Of a stretch of 45,354 bases of DNA, positions 39,628 through 45,354 are shown piece after piece. Origin of the DNA: Patescibacteria group bacterium (lineage in GTDB: Bacteria > Patescibacteriota > WWE3 > JAUXAW01 > JAYEID01); contig JAYEID010000013.1 in assembly GCA_034659915.1 (NCBI GenBank), positions 138,917-184,270 of the forward strand. The letters are read 5' to 3'. Each line of letters starts with the position of its first letter. Position 1 is the first letter of the stretch. The position numbers and the translations under genes are program-made. The notes beneath the pieces were generated by a model that made no database searches, was not told where the DNA came from, and saw only the letters and a list, made by a program, of their open reading frames with translations.

Positions 39628-41040
39628 ATGCGAATACTACGTCTTGTATATGAGTGGCCGGAACCTTGGGATGGGCTTACTCCCGGACCTTACGAACTTA
39701 CCAAGGCACAGCAAAGGCTGGGTCACGATATAGTTGTGTTTTGTGGTGGTGGTTTTCGGGAATTGGGGACGATAGAAGAAGATGAAGGAAGACTCTATCA
39801 GGCTCATCAGAATGAGCCTTCCAGAGTGACATCTGTTTATAAGAGAGGTCATTCTGGAGCAAGGAGTTCTGACGACGACGCGATAGAATCTTCCTTTGAA
39901 AAGACTAGGGAATCGTTCGGTTCCTTGGAGGTATTCCGTTTCCCCCGTGCACTGCGCAAGCTCAGCCTTTTTCTAACCACAGCACCTTGTGTTCTTCTCG
40001 GTTATCTATGGCTAAAGCTGACCGGGCAGGGACCGGACATAGTTCACGGGCATGGTCATATAACTGCTTGTTTTAATATTTATAAAGTTTTGTTTGGTTG
40101 GTTGGATAAAACTCCTTATATTTTGCATTTGCATATTACTGCTGCGGGGCGAGAGGCTCGTTTAATGGGGCCGGCCCGAGGAAAAACCTCCGGGGTTTCT
40201 GCGGATCCAACCCCGGAGGTTGGGGAATCGGGCCGGCCGAGCCCTGAAAAAAACCTTGATTTCTGGACGCGTTATTGGGAATGGCCAATCCACAAATTTT
40301 CTGATTGGTTAGGAGTTCGAGTTGCGGATAAAGTAATATGTGTAAGTTCACGCGTGCGGGAAGAGGCTGTTCAATATTACGGGGCAGATACGGAGAAGTT
40401 AGAGGTTGTTGAAAACGGCGTCAATGTTGCTGTATTTACCCCCCCGAGTGGGGATTTCGCCGCAGGAGAAGCCCCTGGGGCTTCTTTTCCGCAGCCCCAG
40501 GGGCTAGGGAATGCGGCGAAATCAATTCTCTACGTTGGTGCTTTGCAGCCCCGGAAGAATGTCCATCTTTTGATTGATGCCTTAGCGCACCTTCCCCAAG
40601 AATATTACCTAACTATTGTGGGAAAAGGTGACAAGGGTTACGAAGAGAGCTTGCGGGATATGGTTAAGGAATTGAACTTAGAAGAAAGGGTTGCTTTCAA
40701 AGGTTATATTGAATATCCAAAACTCCCCGAAATTTATCAGATAGCTTCTGTGTTTGTGCTACCCTCTTCTTATGAAGGGCTACCCAAAGTGGTATTGGAA
40801 GCTTTAGCCTCAGGTGTTCCTGTCCTTGCTTCTGGGTTTGAAATTGAGGAAAAGATTAAAGGGCTAGAGTTTTTGGAAAGCTTGGAGCCGGGACTGATTA
40901 GTGACAAGGTGCAAGAAATTGTAGCTAAGGGACAAAAAGTTGCTGTGGAAGAGATTCAAAAAAACTATTCTTGGGATGCACAAGCAGCTCAGATTGAAAA
41001 AATCTACCAGTCTTTGGGTGTTTCGAGCTCCAAAGTTTAA
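39628..41040 (+). CDS. GT4 glycosyltransferase with in-frame repeat insertions
   Basis: 470 aa. MRILRLVYEWPEPWDGLTPG, HGHGHITACFN, ADKVICVSSRVREEAVQYYG, VVENGVNVAVF, ILYVGALQPRKNVHLLIDAL, and the E-x7-E donor segment SSYEGLPKVVLEALASGVPVLAS identify a retaining GT-B enzyme. Three segments are repeat-derived: about 58-90 (an imperfect inverted repeat at 39801-39858 and flanks), about 181-204 and 276-299 (composite elements). Removing these gives a normal family length near 390. All lie outside the recognised catalytic motifs. Confidence 0.87.
   Translation: MRILRLVYEWPEPWDGLTPGPYELTKAQQRLGHDIVVFCGGGFRELGTIEEDEGRLYQAHQNEPSRVTSVYKRGHSGARSSDDDAIESSFEKTRESFGSLEVFRFPRALRKLSLFLTTAPCVLLGYLWLKLTGQGPDIVHGHGHITACFNIYKVLFGWLDKTPYILHLHITAAGREARLMGPARGKTSGVSADPTPEVGESGRPSPEKNLDFWTRYWEWPIHKFSDWLGVRVADKVICVSSRVREEAVQYYGADTEKLEVVENGVNVAVFTPPSGDFAAGEAPGASFPQPQGLGNAAKSILYVGALQPRKNVHLLIDALAHLPQEYYLTIVGKGDKGYEESLRDMVKELNLEERVAFKGYIEYPKLPEIYQIASVFVLPSSYEGLPKVVLEALASGVPVLASGFEIEEKIKGLEFLESLEPGLISDKVQEIVAKGQKVAVEEIQKNYSWDAQAAQIEKIYQSLGVSSSKV
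39801..39858. repeat. Intragenic hairpin repeat in GT4-2
   Basis: GGCTCAT/ATGAGCC (39801-39818), then TTCCAGAGTGAC (39819-39830) against GTCATTCTGGA (39848-39858). Related in style to the GTCATT...-type intergenic repeat at 30895-31025. Read in frame. Confidence 0.6.
40169..40238 (+). repeat. Composite palindromic element in GT4-2, copy 1
   Basis: Arms GGCCGGCCCGA (40169-40179) / TCGGGCCGGCC (40228-40238), 11 bp perfect; GGAAAAA; AACCTCCGGGGTT; TCTGCGGATCC; AACCCCGGAGGTT; TTGGGGAA. Best-preserved example of the consensus design. Confidence 0.95.
40453..40523 (+). repeat. Composite palindromic element in GT4-2, copy 2
   Basis: Arms GATTTCGCCGCA (40453-40464) / TGCGGCGAAATC (40512-40523), 12 bp perfect; boxes GGAGA and AGGGAA; inner pair AGCCCCTGGGGCT and AGCCCCAGGGGCT. 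Lies between the N- and C-terminal Rossmann domains. Confidence 0.93.
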
Positions 41041-41052
41041 ATTTTAAGTTTT

Positions 41053-42339
41053 ATGAGTGTTAAAAACATATTGAATTCAAAAATTAATTTATTATTTTCT
41101 GACCAGCTTTTTCGTGGATCATTTCTTGTTTTTGTGGCTAGTATTGGGAGCGCGGCTATGAACTACCTTTTCCATCTTTTAATGGGAAGGTTTCTTGCTC
41201 CAGCAGAATACGGGGTATTAATGAGCTTGATTTCACTTTCTTATCTTACTAGTGTTCCTGGAAGTACCTTAGTGACCACTGCTACCAAATTTGCTTCTAA
41301 GTATAAGGCTCGCGAAGATTTTGATGCTGTAACACACGCCCTGTACTGGGCTACTAAAGTGGTATCCATATTTGGGCTTTTTATTTTCGGATTGGCTATT
41401 GTTTTTAGGGGAAAGCTAGCTACATTTTTGAAAATTCCTGATTCCATGCTAGTGGTCTTATTTTTCCTATTTATTTTTGTTTCTCTTTTAGGTTCTTCAC
41501 CTCGAGGCTTTTTGCAAGGCCTTCTTAGGTTTAAAGCTTTTTCCTTTGTTTCTCTTTTTACCACTTTTCTTAAATTAGCGTTGGGTGTGGGATTTGTGCT
41601 TATGGGTTGGGGAGTTTTTGGAGCAGTGGGCGGGCTGGTTGGTTCTTCATTATTGGGTTTGTTAGTAGCGATTGTGTTGCTGCGCAAAAACCTGCGCTGG
41701 CCTTTTAAGAAAAATTCCTTTTCTTCTCGCGAAATTTTAGCATATGCTGCCCCCACTGTCTTGGTTTTGCTTTGTTTCCAATCTCTTTACAATACAGATG
41801 TAATTTTGGTTAAGCACTTTTTTACCTCCCACCAAGCAGGGATATACAGTTCTGCTGTAACCTTGGGTAGAATTATTTATTTTGGGTTTAGCTCAGTTGC
41901 CATGGTAATGTTCCCTATGGTTTCAGAAAAACTAGAACAAGGACAAGATTTTAGTGGCGTGTTTAAAAAGTCTTTTGCTTTAGTGTTGGCGGGTGCTTTT
42001 TTAGGGTGGCTTGCCTACACCCTAATACCTTCTTTGCTAGTCCATACCTTTTTTGGAGCTTCTTATGCAGAGGTAACTCCCTATCTTAGTTCCTTTGCCT
42101 TGTTTATGGGGCTTTTTTCTTTAGTTAATTTCCTGATTCAGTTTTTCCTTTCTATTCGAGATTTTCGCTTCTTATTTACTTTGGCAGGAGCAGCTCTTTT
42201 GCAAATTTTCTTAATTTGGCAGTTTCATGCTAATTTGCAGCAAGTGATACATGTTAATATTGGGGTGGCTCTAACAGTTCTTGTTGCCCTACTTTGGATT
42301 TATGCTGCCGGAACCCGGAACCCGAGACCCGTTTCTTAA
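41053..42339 (+). CDS. Polysaccharide flippase (Wzx/MOP family)
   Basis: 428 aa with about 12 membrane helices; LFRGSFLVFVASIGSAAMNYLFHLLMGRFLAPAEYG is the typical N-terminus of polysaccharide-biosynthesis MOP proteins. It would flip undecaprenyl-linked oligosaccharide outward. It lies between glycosyltransferase genes. The C-terminal tail AAGTRNPRPVS is encoded by heptamers (GCCGGAA, CCCGGAA, CCCGAGA, CCCGTTT). Confidence 0.88.
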   Translation: MSVKNILNSKINLLFSDQLFRGSFLVFVASIGSAAMNYLFHLLMGRFLAPAEYGVLMSLISLSYLTSVPGSTLVTTATKFASKYKAREDFDAVTHALYWATKVVSIFGLFIFGLAIVFRGKLATFLKIPDSMLVVLFFLFIFVSLLGSSPRGFLQGLLRFKAFSFVSLFTTFLKLALGVGFVLMGWGVFGAVGGLVGSSLLGLLVAIVLLRKNLRWPFKKNSFSSREILAYAAPTVLVLLCFQSLYNTDVILVKHFFTSHQAGIYSSAVTLGRIIYFGFSSVAMVMFPMVSEKLEQGQDFSGVFKKSFALVLAGAFLGWLAYTLIPSLLVHTFFGASYAEVTPYLSSFALFMGLFSLVNFLIQFFLSIRDFRFLFTLAGAALLQIFLIWQFHANLQQVIHVNIGVALTVLVALLWIYAAGTRNPRPVS

Positions 42340-42341
42340 AA
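42307..42341. repeat. Heptamer tract at the 3' end of the flippase gene
   Basis: GCCGGAA, CCCGGAA, CCCGAGA, CCCGTTT and CTTAAAA. Carries the stop codon; the next ATG (42346) follows 4 nt later. Confidence 0.8.
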
Positions 42342-42345
42342 ATAT

Positions 42346-43170
42346 ATGATTTCGATTATTGTCCCTGCTTATAACGAGAAAAATACAATTGAAGATACTA
42401 TTAAGACACTCCGCGATTATTTTAATAGCCAAGGTGAGCGGTATGAATTAGTAGTAGTTAGCGATGGTTCTGTGGATAGAACATACGATGTAGCTAAAGA
42501 ATTAGAAGATGATTACGTGCGGGTGTTTTCTTACCAAAATAATCAGGGAAAAGGGCATGCGTTAAAATACGGATTTGGTAAAAGTCAGGGCGATCAAATT
42601 GTTTTCTTTGATGCTGGTTTGGATTTTCCTCCTGAGCAAATCACTGACTTTCTTGGCCTTCTAAATAGTAATGGTGCAGATATGATAATTGGCTCTAAGC
42701 GCCACCCAGATTCTACTGTAAGTTACCCCTGGCACCGGCGGTTGGTTAGTTTTGCTGCTCAAACTTTGGTTCGCTTGCTTTTTAATTTGAACGTTACAGA
42801 CACGCAGGTAGGAATCAAAGCTTTCCGGCGGGAAGTGCTGGAAAAAATAATGCCCTTGGTTCTGGTGAAAAGGTATGCTTTTGATATTGAGCTTCTGGCG
42901 CTTGCCCACCATTACGGATATTCGATTATGGAAGCTCCCGTTAAGTTGGATCTTAAGATTTCTACGGCTGTTTCTCCCCGGTCACTAAAAAACTGCCTTT
43001 TGGACACGCTCGCCGTCTTTTACCGGTTGAAAATCCTCGGTTACTACGATTTATCCTACGAAGATCGCCAAGAAATGTTGGATAAGTACCCGGTTACCAC
43101 AGTCGATAAGGTTGCAAGTTTTATTCTGGGTGATCTTTTAACGCGTAAACAATCGGAAGAGACTTCCTAG
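42346..43170 (+). CDS. GT2 glycosyltransferase (polyprenyl-phosphate sugar transferase-like)
   Basis: 274 aa. MISIIVPAYNEKNTIEDTIK, VVVSDGSVDRTYDVAKEL, NQGKGHALKYGFGKSQGDQI, FFDAGLDFPPEQI (D-x-x-x-D in place of the usual DAD), GSKRHPDSTVSYPWHRR and VTDTQVGIKAFRREVLEKI. Related to the DPM1/ALG5-like enzymes at 30136 and 31145. No membrane helices. The altered DxD motif is a point to check. Confidence 0.86.
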   Translation: MISIIVPAYNEKNTIEDTIKTLRDYFNSQGERYELVVVSDGSVDRTYDVAKELEDDYVRVFSYQNNQGKGHALKYGFGKSQGDQIVFFDAGLDFPPEQITDFLGLLNSNGADMIIGSKRHPDSTVSYPWHRRLVSFAAQTLVRLLFNLNVTDTQVGIKAFRREVLEKIMPLVLVKRYAFDIELLALAHHYGYSIMEAPVKLDLKISTAVSPRSLKNCLLDTLAVFYRLKILGYYDLSYEDRQEMLDKYPVTTVDKVASFILGDLLTRKQSEETS

Positions 43171-43194
43171 TATTTTTAATAGAAATTTTAAATT

Positions 43195-44199
43195 ATGAAG
43201 GGTCCTTTTGTCTCAATAATAATTCCGGTTAAAGAGATTAACGACTACATTCGCGAGGCGGTGCCTAAGCATTTGGCTTTGGATTATCCTAATTTTGAAG
43301 TAATTGTTCTGCCGGATAAATACGAGGGTGGGGAAGAGTTTGAGGATGATATTCGGATTATTCCCACCTATCCAAAAACTGGCCCGGCAGATAAACGGGA
43401 CATGGGTGCAGAGGCGGCTAAGGGAGATATTTTAGTATTTATTGATGACGACGCTTACCCCCGCAAGGATTGGCTTAAAAACGCTGTCCCCTATTTTGAA
43501 AATGAAAAGATTGCTGCGGTTTGTGGGCCGGGAGTAACGCCGCCAAACGATAGTGTGTATAAAAAGGTTAGTGGTTGGGTTTCTGCTTCTCTACTCGGCG
43601 GAGGTAATGTTACACACCGCTTTATTCCCCAGGAAAAAAGGGAGGTAGATGATTACCCTTCCATGAATTTATTGGTGCGGAAAAGTGATTACGAAGCAGT
43701 AGGTGGGTATGATTCTCATTATTGGCCTGGCGAAGATACCAAACTTTGTTTGGATTTAACACACGGGCTTGGTAAAAAAATAGTTTATGATCCAGAAGTT
43801 TTGGTATATCACCACCGTCGGGACATTTTTGTGCCGCATCTGCGACAGAATGGGCGTTACGGTCAGCACCGGGGCTACTTTGCCAGAGCTTTACCTGAAA
43901 CATCTTTTCGACTTGCCTATTTTGTGCCTTCAGTTTTTACCCTATTCCTGTTTCTGACCCCTTTTTTAAATTTGGCAATTTCTCCATTTTTCTCAAAAAT
44001 TTCTTCTCTCCTTATTACTAGTTACGGGTTACTAGTTACTATTTACTTTGTCCTTCTTTTGTTGACAGCAGTTTGGGTTTACGAACACGAATGCGATTGG
44101 AGAGTTGCCCTTCTTACTATTCCCGCTATTTTCGTCACCCACATCTGGTACGGAATTAAATTTATCCAAGGTCTTTTATCGAGTGAGCTTGAGCGTTGA
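43195..44199 (+). CDS. GT2 glycosyltransferase with C-terminal membrane helices
   Basis: 334 aa. FVSIIIPVKEINDYIREAVP, GPADKRDMGAEAAKGDILVFIDDDAYPRKDWL (the DDD metal site), CGPGVTPPND, SMNLLVRKSDYEAVGGYD and WPGEDTKLCLDL (ED base region) are GT2 motifs. Three hydrophobic segments follow (about 240-315). The second is encoded by a heptamer tract (44012-44046) translated as LLITSYGLLVTIYF, so part of a membrane helix is made of tandem repeats. The TGA stop is directly followed by a composite palindromic element. Confidence 0.88.
   Translation: MKGPFVSIIIPVKEINDYIREAVPKHLALDYPNFEVIVLPDKYEGGEEFEDDIRIIPTYPKTGPADKRDMGAEAAKGDILVFIDDDAYPRKDWLKNAVPYFENEKIAAVCGPGVTPPNDSVYKKVSGWVSASLLGGGNVTHRFIPQEKREVDDYPSMNLLVRKSDYEAVGGYDSHYWPGEDTKLCLDLTHGLGKKIVYDPEVLVYHHRRDIFVPHLRQNGRYGQHRGYFARALPETSFRLAYFVPSVFTLFLFLTPFLNLAISPFFSKISSLLITSYGLLVTIYFVLLLLTAVWVYEHECDWRVALLTIPAIFVTHIWYGIKFIQGLLSSELER
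44012..44046. repeat. Heptamer tract encoding a membrane segment
   Basis: TTATTAC, TAGTTAC, GGGTTAC, TAGTTAC and TATTTAC: five in-phase nnnTTAC units inside the GT2 coding sequence. Confidence 0.82.
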
Positions 44200-44270
44200 A
44201 ATTTCGGCAAGGAAAAGAACCAGGTTCTAAGACCGGTCCCAGAACCTGGTTCTGGGGAATTGCCGAAATT
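44200..44270 (+). repeat. Composite palindromic element directly after a stop codon
   Basis: Arms AATTTCGGCAA (44200-44210) / TTGCCGAAATT (44260-44270), 11 bp perfect; GGAAA; AGAACCAGGTTCT; AAGACCGGTCCC; AGAACCTGGTTCT; GGGGAA. It begins with the base after TGA (44197-44199). Confidence 0.94.
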
Positions 44271-44275
44271 AGAAA

Positions 44276-44305
44276 GGATTACGGATTACTCTGCCAGCTG
44301 TCGGA
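44276..44305. repeat. Heptamers plus degenerate palindrome before the last gene
   Basis: GGATTAC, GGATTAC (44276-44289) followed by TCTGCCAGCTGTCGGA (44290-44305), eight bases before ATG 44314. Confidence 0.7.
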
Positions 44306-44313
44306 TTTTCTTT

Positions 44314-45060
44314 ATGAACATATTAGGCCATCCTCTAGTGACAACAGAAGTTTGCGGGAGAATGAACCCCGATCTTGTTCTCGGTTCTTACCTTCCCGAT
44401 ATTGTCCCCTTTGTTCCTAATACAGTTTTTGAATTTGAAGAAATTCATGAGGGAGGTTTGAAATTTTTAAAACACTTAGAAAAACATGCCCTCGAGCGGC
44501 GGGATGTAGCTCTTGGTATGCTTTGCCACAGCGCACAGTACGGTGCCGATAAACACAGCCGCGTGCTGGAAGAAAGATTTGAAGAGCACCGGGATTCTTT
44601 GGGCAAGAGAATTGCCCATGCTTCTAATATTCCTTTGGAAGTAGCCAAGAAAGCACGTTTTCACAATTATCTTTGGTGGGGTTTTGATGTACAAATTCTC
44701 CGCCATCACGAGAAATTTTGTAACCAGTTAGATGACACTTTTAAGAACATTGACAGGGAAAGAACAGCACGCTTTTTGGCAAACTGTTTTGGAAAAGAAG
44801 CTCCTTTAGTTCTGCGTGATGTTAATTATTTGCTAAAACCTTTACATGAATACCAGATTTTTTCTGTTGGTGGATTAGTAAGAATTTGGAAAGATATGGC
44901 TGCCGGATTGCCAGAAGGGGATGAGGTAGATGTACCTACCACTATTGGTATTTTTGAAGATTGCGCAATGTTAGTAGAAGATGTATGGGAAGATGTTCTT
45001 TCTACTGTAATTCAAGATGTGAAGGATTCTTTAGAAGAGGTGAATATTTCTTTAAGCTAA
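44314..45060 (+). CDS. Hypothetical His/Asp-rich helical protein, possible metal-dependent hydrolase
   Basis: 248 aa from ATG 44314; the longer frame from 44260 begins inside the repeat. MNILGHPLVTTEVCGRMNPD, GSYLPDIVPFVPN, EIHEGGLKFLKHLE, DVALGMLCHSAQYGADKH and KARFHNYLWWGFD give a pattern of spaced His and Asp in helices, reminiscent of zinc-dependent phospholipase C/ACP phosphodiesterase-like families (G-x-x-x-PD, then ALG-x-x-x-H). The resemblance is weak and the function open. Last gene of the locus. Confidence 0.6.
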   Translation: MNILGHPLVTTEVCGRMNPDLVLGSYLPDIVPFVPNTVFEFEEIHEGGLKFLKHLEKHALERRDVALGMLCHSAQYGADKHSRVLEERFEEHRDSLGKRIAHASNIPLEVAKKARFHNYLWWGFDVQILRHHEKFCNQLDDTFKNIDRERTARFLANCFGKEAPLVLRDVNYLLKPLHEYQIFSVGGLVRIWKDMAAGLPEGDEVDVPTTIGIFEDCAMLVEDVWEDVLSTVIQDVKDSLEEVNISLS

Positions 45061-45223
45061 GCCCCAAAATGAATAGCATGTGTAAGAAATTAAGAAACTT
45101 TACTCTTGGAGATGCTATCCACATTTTTCTGCAAAAGATATGATTGAAATCCTACCCGCCTACTAACTCCTTGTTTTTGTATTCAGACTATAGTTTGTAT
45201 TCGGATTATACCATATAATACAA
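45061..45223. other. Gene-free stretch before the heptamer array
   Basis: No gene, terminator or clear promoter is seen. The last part (from about 45197) already shows degenerate 7-bp periodicity. Confidence 0.4.
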
Positions 45224-45354
45224 TGGATAATACACAATACACAATACACAATACACAATACACAATATACAATATATAGTATATAGTATATAGTATATAG
45301 TATATAGTATATAATACATGGTATACAGTAAACAGTGCATTGTGTACTGTGCAT
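45224..45354. repeat. Heptamer tandem array reaching the window edge
   Basis: At least 18 full in-phase units, all starting with T: TGGATAA, TACACAA (five), TATACAA, TATATAG (five), TATATAA, TACATGG, TATACAG, TAAACAG, TGCATTG, TGTACTG and a partial unit. The sequence drifts along the array. An open frame on the minus strand here is only a by-product of the 7-nt period. Confidence 0.93.

Noticed and set aside
14804-40523. Inteins or group II introns within glmS and GT4 genes
   Set aside because: Inserts are about 19-24 codons, far too short, and are self-complementary rather than encoding splicing motifs.
11647-44270. Composite elements as ordinary rho-independent terminators
   Set aside because: None has a T-run and most lie inside open reading frames in the middle of genes.
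45163-45354. Minus-strand ORF of 63 codons rich in Tyr, Cys and Ile
   Set aside because: It is the translation of the 7-bp tandem array; a 7-nt period without stops yields long open frames by itself.
45224-45354. CRISPR array
   Set aside because: Units are 7 bp, contiguous and without spacers; no cas genes are seen.
1-45354. UGA recoded as glycine (SR1/Gracilibacteria code)
   Set aside because: RF2 is present and TGA terminates several well-bounded genes, e.g. hpf at 12026-12028 and GT2 at 44197-44199.
1-45354. tRNA or rRNA genes
   Set aside because: No cloverleaf with a TTCRA arm and CCA-side stem, and no rRNA-like conserved stretches, were seen on either strand.

Overview
The window looks like a piece of a Candidate Phyla Radiation (Patescibacteria) genome, perhaps Microgenomates- or WWE3-like. 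That placement is an inference from gene content and style: moderate-to-low GC, short genes, many starts without a Shine-Dalgarno, coiled-coil/C39 and CAP surface proteins, DUF5667- and lamin-tail-type secreted proteins, and a large glycosyltransferase block. TGA is used as stop and a release factor 2 gene is present, so the code is standard. No rRNA, tRNA or CRISPR array is visible.

Layout. 1-3.3 kb: end of a glycogen synthase-GalT fusion, a convergent DnaQ-type exonuclease, prfB. 3.3-8.6 kb: a membrane protein, ftsE, ftsX and a coiled-coil C39 peptidase (a division/cell-wall hydrolase module), then a lamin-tail surface protein. 8.6-13.4 kb: nucleotidyltransferase-fold protein, hypotheticals, a pseudo-receiver, and a baeRF-like / hibernation factor / flavin reductase cluster. 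13.5-16.3 kb: class IV aminotransferase and glmS. 16.3-28 kb: accessory region with two REP-associated transposases (RAYTs), secreted or membrane proteins with strong Shine-Dalgarno sequences, an M50 protease, VanZ-like and GNAT-like proteins, a PQQ-type propeller protein, and two promoter-to-terminator units that may make small RNAs. 28-45 kb: CAP protein, small membrane proteins, then a surface-polysaccharide locus (polyprenyl-phosphate sugar transferases, UDP-glucose dehydrogenase, rmlA, rmlB, galE, two GT4, flippase, two more GT2). The sugar-nucleotide genes feed the glycosyltransferases and the flippase exports the product. glmS and the galT fusion belong to the same sugar economy.

The most unusual content is repetitive. 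(1) Ten copies, plus one degenerate copy, of a composite palindromic element share one design: an outer stem whose two arms differ between copies but stay complementary; a conserved purine internal loop (GGAAAA on one side, TTGGGGAA on the other); and an inner module that is usually an inverted pair of odd-length 13-nt palindromes. Seven copies sit in frame inside genes: two in glmS, three in one GT4 and two in another. (2) Two RAYT genes are each flanked by their own REP palindrome family. The inner palindromes of the composite elements resemble these REPs, so the RAYTs are natural candidates for having spread the elements. (3) Degenerate tracts of 7-bp repeats run through gene ends, gene starts and a membrane segment, and in five places abut a palindrome of the form TCCGCCRGCYGGCGGA. 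A heptamer array closes the window. Together these look like a REP/RAYT-driven, protein-tolerated repeat ecology.
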